From assembly GCF_025264685.1 (NCBI RefSeq), contig NZ_CP073721.1:2471001-2535000 (forward strand): DNA of 64,000 nucleotides. The letters are read 5' to 3'. Positions 49,884 through 58,623 of the stretch are shown piece by piece. Source of the stretch: Dactylosporangium roseum (GTDB lineage Bacteria; Actinomycetota; Actinomycetes; Mycobacteriales; Micromonosporaceae). Position 1 is the first letter of the stretch. Each line of letters opens with the position of its first letter. Made by a program: the position numbers and the translations under genes. The notes under the pieces are model-generated. The model saw only the letters and a list, made by a program, of their open reading frames with translations. It was not told where the DNA came from and made no database searches.

Positions 49884-50977
49884 TGATCCTCCAACGTGAT
49901 GCCGAGCCCGGGTGACTCGGGCAGGTGCACGGTGTCCCGCTCGTACCGGATGCCGCCCTTGAGCGGCGAGGACGCCAGCCACCACCCGGCGTCGAGGTCG
50001 GAGACGGCCGTGGTGCCGTACGCGGCGACGAGGCTGGCGGCGGCGCCCACCCCGACCTGCGTCTCCATCATCGAGCCGACCAGCGTGCCCAGGTCGTGCG
50101 CGGCGGCCAGGTCCAGCAGCGTGCGGGCCGGGCCGAGGCCGCCGCACTTGGCCAGCTTGACGTTGACCAGGTCGGCCGCCCGCCGGCGGATCACCTCGAC
50201 GAGGTCGCGGACGCCGAAGACCGCCTCGTCGGCGAGGATCGGCACGCCGACCCGGTCGCTGACCCAGGCGAGGCCGTCGAGGTCGTGGCGGGGCACCGGC
50301 TGCTCGACCAGCTCGACGTCGAGCCCGGCGTCCTCGATGCCGCGGATGACGCGAACCGCCTGGCGCGGGGTCCAGCCCTGGTTGGCGTCGAGGCGCAGCA
50401 GCACGTCGGGGCCGACGGCCGCACGGAGGGCCCGGACCCGGGCGAGGTCGGCGGCCGCCGCGTCGCGCTCGTCGGCACCGGCCCTGCCGACCTTGACCTT
50501 GAGCACGCGGAAGCCCTCCTGTACCCGGTCCCGGGCGGCGGCGACCAGCGCCTCGGGGCTGCCCGCGGCGAGGGTGACGTCGGTCGGCACCGAGGTCCGC
50601 ACACCGCCGAGGAAACGGACCAGCGGCACACCCCTCCGGCGCGCGGCCAGGTCGTGCAGCGCGACGTCGACGGCCGCCTTGGCGCCCTCGTTGCGCTGGA
50701 CCGCGTGCTGCACGAGCCGGCTGTTGCCGGTCACGTCGTCGGCGTCGCGGCCGGTCAGCAGCGGGCCGAGCAACTGCTCGACGCAGGCCTCGGCAGCGGC
50801 GATCGAGCCGCCGGTCACCTGCCAGACCTGCGGTGCCTCGCCGAAGCCGCCGCGCCCGTCGCTGTCGACGACCTCGACCAGCAGTGAATCGGCCGTCGTG
50901 GCGCGGCGCAGGGCGGTGACGAACGGGGTGTGGAAGGGGGCGGAGACGCGGTGCGTGCGCACCAGTTCGATGGTCAT
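49880..50977 (-). CDS. L-Ala-D/L-Glu epimerase, enolase superfamily (YkfB-like)
   Basis: The 365-residue protein has the muconate-lactonising-subgroup residues. The base pair is K162 (in KVKVG) and K274 (VNVKLAKCGG), and the metal ligands are D197 (RLDANQGW), E225 (VELVEQP) and D250 (ILADEA). These features and the operon position fit dipeptide epimerases that convert L-Ala-D-Glu to L-Ala-L-Glu during murein recycling. Other dipeptides are possible substrates. Both ends overlap the neighbours by four bases, so it is translated in one coupled unit. Confidence 0.9.
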   Translation of the reverse strand: MTIELVRTHRVSAPFHTPFVTALRRATTADSLLVEVVDSDGRGGFGEAPQVWQVTGGSIAAAEACVEQLLGPLLTGRDADDVTGNSRLVQHAVQRNEGAKAAVDVALHDLAARRRGVPLVRFLGGVRTSVPTDVTLAAGSPEALVAAARDRVQEGFRVLKVKVGRAGADERDAAAADLARVRALRAAVGPDVLLRLDANQGWTPRQAVRVIRGIEDAGLDVELVEQPVPRHDLDGLAWVSDRVGVPILADEAVFGVRDLVEVIRRRAADLVNVKLAKCGGLGPARTLLDLAAAHDLGTLVGSMMETQVGVGAAASLVAAYGTTAVSDLDAGWWLASSPLKGGIRYERDTVHLPESPGLGITLEDQ

Positions 50978-51807
50978 CGGGTGAGCTCCTTGCGCGCGTC
51001 CCACGCGATGCGCGACACACGGGTGATGAGCCGGCGGGCATCGTCGTCGCCGTCGGGCTCGCCGGTGGTGCAGACGGCGATCACGTAGGGCGGTGTGTCG
51101 CCGGGACGGACGACCCCGGCGCCGTGCCGCACGCCTGGGATCCAGCCGTTCTTGTGCTCGACGCGGACCCCGTCGGGCAGGCCCGCGGCGAGGTCCTCGC
51201 GCTGCTCCTGGGCGGCGAGCACGTCGAGCATCTCGGCGCAGGCCCGGGGCCCCGCGATCGACCCGGTGGCGATGGCGCCCAGCAGCCGGGCGAGGTCGGC
51301 GGCGGTGACCGTGTTGTCGATCCCGGCCGCGTGGGCGGCCCGGTCCTCGATGCCGCGCCCGGTGACGCTGCCGGTCGCGCCGGCCAGCCGCCACGCCTCG
51401 GCGACCGCGGGCAGCCCCACCAGGGCGATGAGCAGATTGGTCGCGAGGTTGCTCGACCGTACGATCATCCGGCGGGCCAGCCACCGGGCCGGCGCGGCGG
51501 CACCGAGGCGGTCCCACACCTCCCGCTCGTTGTCGTAGCCGGGGTCGTCGGCGTAGCGGGAGCCGTCGCCGAGCGCCGAGGCGAAGTCGTTCACCACCGG
51601 CACCGGCGCGTCGAGGTCGAGCGTGCCGGCGTCGCCCGCGCGGTAGAGGGCTACGAGCACGGCCACCTTCATCGTGCTGGCGGCGTAGTGCGGCTCGTCC
51701 GGCAGCCGGGTGTAGGCCGGTGGAGCGCCGAGGCGCCCGAGGGACACCGAGACCAGGCCCGGTGTCCCGTCGAGCGCCCCGTCGAGCGTCGAACGGAACC
51801 GTGTCAC
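50974..51807 (-). CDS. Class A beta-lactamase-like serine hydrolase
   Basis: The 277-residue protein starts at a GTG overlapping the binding-protein stop. It keeps the class A framework: S44-T-M-K47 (SxxK), S118-S-N120 (SxN) and a late HKNG (KxG). No signal peptide is present, so it is cytosolic, unlike antibiotic-resistance lactamases. Between a peptide binding protein and a murein dipeptide epimerase it most likely acts as a peptidase on imported wall peptides, taking the place of the LD-carboxypeptidase of the Bacillus ykf operon. That role is inferred from context. Confidence 0.85.
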   Translation of the reverse strand: MTRFRSTLDGALDGTPGLVSVSLGRLGAPPAYTRLPDEPHYAASTMKVAVLVALYRAGDAGTLDLDAPVPVVNDFASALGDGSRYADDPGYDNEREVWDRLGAAAPARWLARRMIVRSSNLATNLLIALVGLPAVAEAWRLAGATGSVTGRGIEDRAAHAAGIDNTVTAADLARLLGAIATGSIAGPRACAEMLDVLAAQEQREDLAAGLPDGVRVEHKNGWIPGVRHGAGVVRPGDTPPYVIAVCTTGEPDGDDDARRLITRVSRIAWDARKELTR

Positions 51808-53552
51808 TGCTTCACGTACGCGTTGGTGACCGCGACGCTGCCCCAGATGGAGTCGATGAAGAGGCCGCCGACCTTGGAGCCGTGGATCGTGAACATCACG
51901 TCGACGTACAGCGGCACGACCGGCGCGTACTCCTTCATGATCTTCTCGTCGAGCTTGCCCCACTCGGCGCCCTGCTCGGCGACGGGCAGCGCCAGGATGC
52001 GGTCGAACTCGGCGTTGAGGGCGGGCGCGTTGAGGTACGAAGCGCCGTTGTTGCTGCCTTCGGCCTTGATCGCCCGGCCGTCGTAGAGCACCGGCAGGAT
52101 CGAGGCGCCGCTGGGCCAGTCCGCGCCCCACGACCCGATGTACAGGTCCCAGGGGTTGTCCTTCTTCTTGGTCTCGTCGAGGAACGTGTCGGCCGGGATC
52201 GGCTTCAGAGTGATCTTGAAGCCGGCCTTCTCCAGGTTGCCCTTGAGGTGGGTGCTGAGCTCCTGGTTCGTGGCATCGTCCTGGAACCCGAGCACCAGCG
52301 CGGGCGCCTTTCCGGCGAGCAACTCCTTGGCCTTGTCCGGGCTGCCGCTCTTGCCGGCCGGGTAGGCGTCGTAGTCCTTCCAGCCGATCGTGGCCGGCGG
52401 CATGAGCGTGGTGACCCCGCGGGCCACCGTCTCGCCGCCGAGGGTCTTGACGACGCCGTCGCGGTCGATGGCGTAGTTGAGCGCCTGGCGGACGCTCAGG
52501 TCGGTCACCCGGTTGTTGTTGATGGTGAGCGTGTACTCACTCGGCGTCGGCTCCTGCAGCGTCCGCGACTTCAGCGCCGGGTCGCCGACCACCTTGGACA
52601 CCAGCGACGAGTCGACGCCGTTGAACGACACGGCGCTCGCGTCGGCGCCACTGTCGGCGATGATGCGGTTGGTCTGGGTGACCGGGTCGGGGCCGAACTC
52701 GTAGACGTACGAGTCCGGGTACTGGTGGCGCATCGCGTCGGTGGCCGGGTCCCAGTGGGTGTTGCGCTCGAACGTGAGCCGGGTGCCCGCCTCGTTCTTG
52801 GCCAGCTTGTACGGGCCGGAGGAGAACGGCTGCTTGTCGTAGTCGGTGCCGGTGTCCTTCGCCGGTGGCACGGGCGCGGTGGCTGGCAGGGACGCCGCGA
52901 ACGGCAGGTCGCAGTGCGGCTTGGCGAAGGTGAACTTCAGCGTCCGGTCGTCGGGTGTGCTCAGCCCCGGCGGCAGCGACGTCTTGTTCTTCGCGAAGTC
53001 GAACTTGGTGTCGAACTGGGGCGTGTCGGCCAGCCACTCCTGGATGTAGGTGGGGCCGCCGGTCAGCGACAGGTCGAAGGAGCGGGCGATGCCGTAGGCG
53101 ATCTCCTTGGCGGTGATCGGGCTGCCGTCCTCGAACTTGACGCCCTCCTTGATCTTGAACTCCCAGGTCTTGCAGTCCTTGTTGACGTCGGTGCCGGGCG
53201 TCTCGGCCAGGTCACCGACGAGGACCACCTTCCCCTTGCCGTCGTCCTTGAACGTGGTGAGCCGCCGCGCGTAGAGCTGCGAGGCGGTCAGGCCGACGAA
53301 CGAGTAGACGCGCTGCGGGTCGAGGTGCGAGATCTTGCTCTGCCGGATGACCGTGACGGTCCCGCCTTTGGCGGCACCGGGGATCTCCGCGGCCGGACCC
53401 TTGGAGTCCTTCGGGTCGGTGGCGATCGAGCCGGAGGCCTGGCGGTTGGTGTCCGGTCCCGGCTTGTCGTCACCCCGCTTGTTGTTGCTGCACGCGCCGA
53501 GCCCGGCCACGAGTGTGAGCAGCGCCAGCGCTGTCAAGGACTTCCGTCGCAT
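51804..53552 (-). CDS. Peptide ABC transporter substrate-binding lipoprotein
   Basis: The 582-residue DppA/OppA-family protein has a lipobox (LVAGLGAC, Cys near 21) and an Asp/Lys/Pro linker. The SBP_bac_5 body includes SKISHLDPQRVYSFVG, KTWEFKIKEGVKFEDGSPITAKEIAYG, FSSGPYKL, VRQALNYAIDRDG and WGADWPSG. It binds oligopeptides outside the membrane and delivers them to the two permeases encoded just upstream. Gene order with murein-peptide enzymes suggests wall-derived peptides as ligand. A GGGAGG ribosome site precedes the ATG. Confidence 0.94.
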   Translation of the reverse strand: MRRKSLTALALLTLVAGLGACSNNKRGDDKPGPDTNRQASGSIATDPKDSKGPAAEIPGAAKGGTVTVIRQSKISHLDPQRVYSFVGLTASQLYARRLTTFKDDGKGKVVLVGDLAETPGTDVNKDCKTWEFKIKEGVKFEDGSPITAKEIAYGIARSFDLSLTGGPTYIQEWLADTPQFDTKFDFAKNKTSLPPGLSTPDDRTLKFTFAKPHCDLPFAASLPATAPVPPAKDTGTDYDKQPFSSGPYKLAKNEAGTRLTFERNTHWDPATDAMRHQYPDSYVYEFGPDPVTQTNRIIADSGADASAVSFNGVDSSLVSKVVGDPALKSRTLQEPTPSEYTLTINNNRVTDLSVRQALNYAIDRDGVVKTLGGETVARGVTTLMPPATIGWKDYDAYPAGKSGSPDKAKELLAGKAPALVLGFQDDATNQELSTHLKGNLEKAGFKITLKPIPADTFLDETKKKDNPWDLYIGSWGADWPSGASILPVLYDGRAIKAEGSNNGASYLNAPALNAEFDRILALPVAEQGAEWGKLDEKIMKEYAPVVPLYVDVMFTIHGSKVGGLFIDSIWGSVAVTNAYVKQ

Positions 53553-53578
53553 GTCTTCCTCCCTGGCCGTGCGGGTTC

Positions 53579-54565
53579 TCACCGCAACCGGACCCGCGGA
53601 TCGATGGTGGTGTACAGCACGTCGACGACGATGTTCGCGACGACGATGAAGGCCGCGGCGATCAGGACCGTGCCCATGATCGTCGGCAGGTCTCCGTCCT
53701 TGACCGCGTCGATCGCGGTCCGGCCGAGCCCGCGCAGGCCGAACGTGGTCTCGGTGATCACCGTCCCGCCGAGCGCGGCGCCGACGTCGAGCCCGGCGGT
53801 GGTGACGAGCGGTGTGATGACGGCCCGCAGCGCGTGCCGACCGACGACCGTGCGCCGCTTGAGCCCCTTGGCCTCGGCGGTCCGCACGAAGTCCTCGGTC
53901 ATCGTCTCGAGCATCTGCGCGCGGGACAGCCGGGCGTAGACGGCGGAGAACAGGAATGCCAGAGCGCACCACGGCAGGATCAGGGCGGTCGCCCAGTCCC
54001 ACGGGTTGTCGAGGATCGAGGTGTACCGCGGGTAGGGCAGGACCTTCAGCGTGTAGACGAAGATCAGCAGCAGGAGGCCGCCCACGAAGTACAACTGCAT
54101 CGAGGCGCCGGCCAGGGACACCCCGATCGCCATGCGGTCGAAGACCGTGCCCCGGCGCAGCGCCGAGATCATGCCCAGCCCGATGCCGATGCCGAGCCAC
54201 AGCACCGACGCGGGGATCACGATGCTCAGCGTCACCGGGATGACCCGGCCGAAGGTCTCGGTCACCGGCTCGCTGTTGACGTACGAGTAGCCCAGGCACG
54301 GCGCGTCGCAGTGCCCGCCCTGCGTTGCACCCAGGTCGCGGCCGACGAACACGCCCTTCATGTAGTTGAGATACTGAACGTGCTTGGGATCGTTGAGCCC
54401 CAGCTCGGTGCGCACCCGCTCCAGCCGGGCCGCGTCGCAGTTCTTCGGGCACATCGCGGTCGCCGGGTCACGGGGCAGCGCGAAGAACATCAGGAACGTC
54501 ACGACGCTCACCGCGAACAGCGTGAGCCCCGCCAGCAGGACCCGCCGGATCAGGAAGATGACCAT
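53579..54565 (-). CDS. Peptide ABC transporter permease, DppB-type
   Basis: The 328-residue protein has about six membrane helices and the DppB layout: an N-terminal RRVLLAGLTLFAVSVVTF helix, a long outer loop with several Cys, then the permease domain. The conserved EAA-type loop (DFVRTAEAKGLKRRTVVGRHALRAV) contacts the ATPase. The loop holds CPKNC and CDAPC, typical of actinobacterial members. It lies seven bases after the second permease gene and 26 before the binding protein. No ATPase gene is in the operon. Confidence 0.94.
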   Translation of the reverse strand: MVIFLIRRVLLAGLTLFAVSVVTFLMFFALPRDPATAMCPKNCDAARLERVRTELGLNDPKHVQYLNYMKGVFVGRDLGATQGGHCDAPCLGYSYVNSEPVTETFGRVIPVTLSIVIPASVLWLGIGIGLGMISALRRGTVFDRMAIGVSLAGASMQLYFVGGLLLLIFVYTLKVLPYPRYTSILDNPWDWATALILPWCALAFLFSAVYARLSRAQMLETMTEDFVRTAEAKGLKRRTVVGRHALRAVITPLVTTAGLDVGAALGGTVITETTFGLRGLGRTAIDAVKDGDLPTIMGTVLIAAAFIVVANIVVDVLYTTIDPRVRLR

Positions 54566-54572
54566 GTGCGCC

Positions 54573-55577
54573 CTACCGTGACGACTTGGGGTCCAGCGCG
54601 TCGCGCAGCGCGTCGCCGAACAGGTTGAACGCGAGCACGAGCACGAAGATCGTGACGCCGGGGAACAGCACGTACGCCGGATCGGTCTGGAGGTAGTTGA
54701 GGCTGCGGAAGATCATGCGGCCGAAGTCGGGGGTCGGCTCCAGCATGCCGATGCCGAGGAAGGACAGCGCGGCCTCGCTGGTGATGTACGCCGGGATGGA
54801 CAGCGAGAACGCGACGATGATCGGTGCCCAGAGGTTGGGCAGCAGCTCCCGGAACAGGATGCGTGCCGTCCTGGCGCCGCTCGCCCGGGCGGCCTCGACG
54901 AACTCGCGCTCGCGCAGCGACAGCACCTGACCGCGCACGAGCCGGGCGGTGGCGGTCCAGCCGAACGCGGCGAACAGCCCGATCAGCACGATGACCCGGA
55001 ACCAGCCCGGCACCGCCTCCCGGGGGCCGTAGAACGCCAGTTCGAGCGGGCGGATGACGGCCAGCGTGAAGATGAGGAAGGGCAGTGCGAGGGCGATGTC
55101 GGTGATCCAGTTGATGATCGAGTCGACCCAGCCGCCGACGTAGCCGGCGACGATGCCGGTCAGCACGCCGAGCACCGCGGTGATCAGCGCCGCGGCGAAC
55201 GCGATGCCCAGCGAGGTGCGCATCCCGTAGACCATCTGGATGAACACGTCACGACCGAGGCCCGGCTCGATGCCGAACCAGTGCTCGCCCGAGACGCCGC
55301 CGGCGATGCCGTAGGGCATGCCGAAGCGGTCGAGGTCGTCCTTGAACGAGTCCTGCGGGCCGATGCCGTAGGCGAGCTCGATCAGCGGCGCGGCGAGCGC
55401 CACCACGATGAGCAGCGCCGATACGGCGCCGCTGACCAGGGCGGTGCGGTCGCGCCGGAGCCGTGCCCAGATGACCTGCCCGGGCGAGCGGGCGGCGACG
55501 GCATCGGCGTGCCCGCCGGTCGGTGGCGGCTCGCCCCCGCTGACTGACGTGCCGACATCGAACGGCACCGCACCCAT
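54573..55577 (-). CDS. Peptide ABC transporter permease, DppC-type
   Basis: The 334-residue protein has the OppC/DppC layout: a cytosolic N-terminus, one membrane helix at ~45-65, then a five-helix permease domain. The coupling loop is EREFVEAARASGARTARILFRELLPN. The ATG at 55577 is chosen because GGGGAGG lies eight bases upstream; the GTG at 55586 would sit on the ribosome site. It is the first gene of the six-gene minus-strand operon. Its promoter should lie in the ~210 bases up to the end of the acyltransferase gene. Confidence 0.93.
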   Translation of the reverse strand: MGAVPFDVGTSVSGGEPPPTGGHADAVAARSPGQVIWARLRRDRTALVSGAVSALLIVVALAAPLIELAYGIGPQDSFKDDLDRFGMPYGIAGGVSGEHWFGIEPGLGRDVFIQMVYGMRTSLGIAFAAALITAVLGVLTGIVAGYVGGWVDSIINWITDIALALPFLIFTLAVIRPLELAFYGPREAVPGWFRVIVLIGLFAAFGWTATARLVRGQVLSLREREFVEAARASGARTARILFRELLPNLWAPIIVAFSLSIPAYITSEAALSFLGIGMLEPTPDFGRMIFRSLNYLQTDPAYVLFPGVTIFVLVLAFNLFGDALRDALDPKSSR

Positions 55578-55791
55578 CGCGCCCACCTCCCCGGCTCAGC
55601 GATCGGTCGTGACGAGTGAAGACAATCGCCTACGTTCAGCCTTGGAGTGAAAGTAATCTACCAACGGCTGCGAGTCAGCGGTTGGTTGTAACGACTCTGC
55701 AAAGGATTTCGGACCGGCCTGGCGGCACCGACGCGGAGATCCGGGCCGCCCGGCTGGACGGCCCGGATCGGTGGCGACCGGGGTCCGGCGG

Positions 55792-57621
55792 CTACGAGAG
55801 CGCCGTACGCGCAGGCGGGGAGCCGAGGGACCGCCCAGGCCGCTCGGCGCCGTGAGCACCATGCAGCTCGGCGAGCAGGATCTGGTGGAGACGCGGCCAC
55901 ACCCCGGCGGCGTGCCACTCGCCGAGCCGCCGCCGGCAGGTCACCCCCGACCCGAAGCCGAGCTGGTGCGGCAGGAGCTCCCACGGAATGCGGGTGTAGA
56001 GGACGAACAGGACGCCGCACAGGACCAGCCGGTCCGGAATCCGGTCGTGGGCGGGATGCCGTCCCGAGCGCTCCACCTCGGCCAGCAACGGCTCGATGCG
56101 CTGCCACAGCGCGTCCGAGACGATCCACGGCGGCTGCTGGCCCCGCCGCACCCAGCGGCGCGCGTGATGGCGGCGGTCGGGCTGCCGGACCGGGCGGCGG
56201 TCCCGGCGCGGTCGTGCCGGTGCCACGGTCTTCGCCGACGCGGGCACGGGCAGTCCGGCCGGACCGGAAGGTGCCGGCGGCTCTGGCGGCTCTGGCGGCT
56301 CTGGCGGCTCCGGTGGCTCCGGTGGCTCCGGCGGCTCCGGCGCGGGGGCGCCGGCCGCCATCCGCGTCGCACCTTCGGCCGCCGCCCGGCGGGCACGGGT
56401 GGCCAGCGCGACGACGACGGCCTCCAGCGGGCCGCGGCCCACGGTGAACCGCACGGTGAGCGCGACCAGCACCACGGCGACGATCTGCACGAGCCAGCCG
56501 CCCGTCGCGCTGTACGTGTCGTAGTCGGAGTTGATGAACATGACGTGCGCGGAGTAGAAGGTCAGCGTCATGCTGCCGGCCGCCGCCAGCGGCACCAGCA
56601 CGGCCGTGACCAGGTGGCGCAGGACCGGCACGGTGACGCGGCCGGCGAGCAGCATGAGCCCGAGCACGGCGACGGCGATCCCGGCGGTGCCCAGGATGTC
56701 GACCGGTGTGCTCGTGTGCGGGGCGTCGATCGCCAGCCACCACCACGTCGAGGAGGGCGTGTAGCCGTTGCCGCCGAACGTGAGCAGGTCGGCGGTCTGG
56801 GCCGTGGTGAGCCCGCTGCGCGGCTGCGCGGCCCAGATGTGCGCCAGGCCGCCGAAGCGGTGCAGCAGCAGCCACGAGGCCGCCTTCGCGGCGACGGCGA
56901 GCACCGTCCCGGCGGCGAGCAGCACGGTCGCCACCTTCGCCCGCGTCAGGTCAAGCCGCCCGATGACGATGCCGGCGCACATGTACGCCAGCCAGACCGG
57001 CGACGGGTAGAACCCGGTGAGGGCCAGCTCGGTGAGCATCCCGGCCGGATCCTCGAGCAGGCGGGCGAACGTCGGGTTCGCCAGGCTCGGCGCCGGCAGG
57101 TGCGGCAGCAGGAGGTGGTTGGCGACGGGCCCGGCGAGGGCCAGGACCACGCCGATCACCGCCACCGCCCGGGTGCGCAGGAAGACCAGCGGGATCGCGA
57201 GCAGGAACACCACCGCGAGGTACGGCAGGATCACCGAGTCCAGCATGGTGTCGATGCCGCCCAGGTACATCCCGATGGCGCCGATGGCCAGGGCGCGCAC
57301 GGCGAGCATCACCACCGTGGCCCGTGCGTCGGCGCGGCGGGCCGGGCGGCGGCCGGTCGCGAACGTGACGCCGACCCCGGCGAGCAGCGCGAACGCCGCC
57401 GCGGCCTTGCCGCTGAAGGCCAGCTCCGACCAGGTCGGGTTGCCGGCCCCGTCGGCCTCGTACAACGCGTGCAGGGAGATCATGCCGAGCAGCGACACAC
57501 CCCGGGCGGCGTCGACCCCGACGAGCCGGGCCCGTCTCCGGGACGGCTTCGCCGGTGGCGGCGGGGTGTCGACCTGACTCGGCGGGGCGGGTTTCGGCGT
57601 TGTGGGCAGTGCGGTGTTCAC
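55792..57621 (-). CDS. Membrane acyltransferase-like protein fused to an IS5-type transposase N-terminal domain
   Basis: The protein is 609 residues from the GTG at 57621. Residues ~30-415 form a polytopic membrane domain of the heparan-alpha-glucosaminide N-acetyltransferase/DUF418 type (RLVGVDAARGVSLLGMISLHAL, GFYPSPVWLAYMCAGIVIGRLDL, MTLTFYSAHVMF). A PEPPEPPEPP linker follows at ~450-470. Residues ~500-588 are an IS5-type transposase N-terminal domain (IVSDALWQRIEPLLAEVERSG, CGVLFVLYTRIPWELLPHQLGF), then a short tail and stop. The frame is unbroken. The start is uncertain, as the frame opens to 57723. The fusion probably arose by insertion and deletion of an IS copy. Confidence 0.8.
   Translation of the reverse strand: MNTALPTTPKPAPPSQVDTPPPPAKPSRRRARLVGVDAARGVSLLGMISLHALYEADGAGNPTWSELAFSGKAAAAFALLAGVGVTFATGRRPARRADARATVVMLAVRALAIGAIGMYLGGIDTMLDSVILPYLAVVFLLAIPLVFLRTRAVAVIGVVLALAGPVANHLLLPHLPAPSLANPTFARLLEDPAGMLTELALTGFYPSPVWLAYMCAGIVIGRLDLTRAKVATVLLAAGTVLAVAAKAASWLLLHRFGGLAHIWAAQPRSGLTTAQTADLLTFGGNGYTPSSTWWWLAIDAPHTSTPVDILGTAGIAVAVLGLMLLAGRVTVPVLRHLVTAVLVPLAAAGSMTLTFYSAHVMFINSDYDTYSATGGWLVQIVAVVLVALTVRFTVGRGPLEAVVVALATRARRAAAEGATRMAAGAPAPEPPEPPEPPEPPEPPEPPEPPAPSGPAGLPVPASAKTVAPARPRRDRRPVRQPDRRHHARRWVRRGQQPPWIVSDALWQRIEPLLAEVERSGRHPAHDRIPDRLVLCGVLFVLYTRIPWELLPHQLGFGSGVTCRRRLGEWHAAGVWPRLHQILLAELHGAHGAERPGRSLGSPPARTALS
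55858..56127 (-). mobile_element. IS5-family transposase remnant (N-terminal domain only)
   Basis: About 90 codons match the DUF4096 helix-turn-helix start of IS5-type transposases, ending after LLAELHGA. The DDE catalytic part, the left and right ends and any target duplication are not visible in the flanking 55.6-55.85 kb. The remnant lies in frame with the acyltransferase gene. Confidence 0.75.
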
Positions 57622-58086
57622 CGGAGACGTACTCCTCGACGGGATCGCGAAACGGAACTGACGGCGAGGCCGTGTCGTCGGCCCCCATGGTGACAGTCGC
57701 GCATCGACGGGAGGGGTGACCAACCGGAAATTTTCACCATGAGATCACCTGCCGCCGAGGTGACCTACCCCGTTCGCCCGGAGAACTCACTCCCGGCCTC
57801 ATCCACCGGCCGGTGGACAGTCGGTCGGTGGACACCGGCCGCCCGTGGGCCGGTCGTCCCGCGGGCCGTGCCGGCGCGTGCCGGCTCACCCGCCGATGCG
57901 CCGCGCTCACCCGGCCGCCTCACCCCGTCCAGGAGTGAATGGTGGTTCTTGCGCCGCCCGCCGGGTGACGTCCGTGCGCTCACGTCGAATCGGCCACGGG
58001 AAATGCCACATTGGGCAGCGAGCGCGCCGTGCCACCCCAGGCGTGGGGCGCCGTTCGGAGCCTGCATCGTGTGGAGATGGCCATCG
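57622..58086. other. Divergent intergenic stretch, no gene seen
   Basis: These 465 bases separate two divergent genes. An AT-richer patch at ~57722-57745 may be promoter DNA. Frames open here have no ribosome site or recognisable sequence. No clear RNA structure was found. Confidence 0.4.
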
Positions 58087-58623
58087 GTGAATGACGTGCG
58101 GTCGAACGTTCTCGACAGGGCCCGCCGGGGACGGCACGGCGCCCGGCGGCGCTCGGACTGGCTGAGCCGGACCGTCGCTGGTGCGGCGTGCGTCGGCGTG
58201 GTCGGCCTCGCCTTCCTGGCGCACGCCGCGGACACGCCGGCCTCGTACGACCGCTCGGCGAGCAACCGCCGGTCGGCGCCGGCCTCCCCTTCGCCGTCAG
58301 GGCAAGGGGAGGCCGGCGGCGACGGGCAGCTAGCAGCGGGCAACCGCCGGGCCGGCTTCCCGGAGCTGCACGGGCTGAAGTGCGGCCAGGCCGTCGAACG
58401 CCTGCGGCTGCTGGGCTTCACCCTGGTGGTCCTGGTGTCGGTGGACGCGAAGCTGGTCGACGTCGCCCCGCCGAACGGCTGGTCCGTCACCGCCGACGCG
58501 GCCGCGCCGTACAAGGCGGGCGACAGCGTGGCCCTCGACGCCGTGATCAGCGTGCAGTGCCAGTGGGACGGTGCGGGCACGCAGTCGCGTCCCGGGCAGC
58601 CCCGTCCGGTGCAGACGTCCTGA
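58087..58623 (+). CDS. Single-pass membrane protein with PASTA-like outer domain
   Basis: The 178-residue protein starts at a GTG (58087) with GGAG ten bases upstream. A basic N-terminus leads into a membrane helix (VAGAACVGVVGLAFLAHA, ~30-48), a Ser/Pro/Gly linker and a small outer domain (GLKCGQAVERLRLLGFTLVVLV). The outer domain resembles a PASTA fold, with Cys residues that could pair. The 3' end overlaps the convergent Mut7-C gene by 77 bases, so one of the two ends may be over-extended. Confidence 0.65.
   Translation: MNDVRSNVLDRARRGRHGARRRSDWLSRTVAGAACVGVVGLAFLAHAADTPASYDRSASNRRSAPASPSPSGQGEAGGDGQLAAGNRRAGFPELHGLKCGQAVERLRLLGFTLVVLVSVDAKLVDVAPPNGWSVTADAAAPYKAGDSVALDAVISVQCQWDGAGTQSRPGQPRPVQTS

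Noticed and set aside
49896..50984. Plus-strand open frames opposite the epimerase
   Set aside because: They are shadows of the epimerase gene, in which all catalytic residues are visible on the minus strand.
55771..57693. 640-codon plus-strand open frame
   Set aside because: It is antisense to the acyltransferase gene; the product is Arg/His/Gln-rich without domains.
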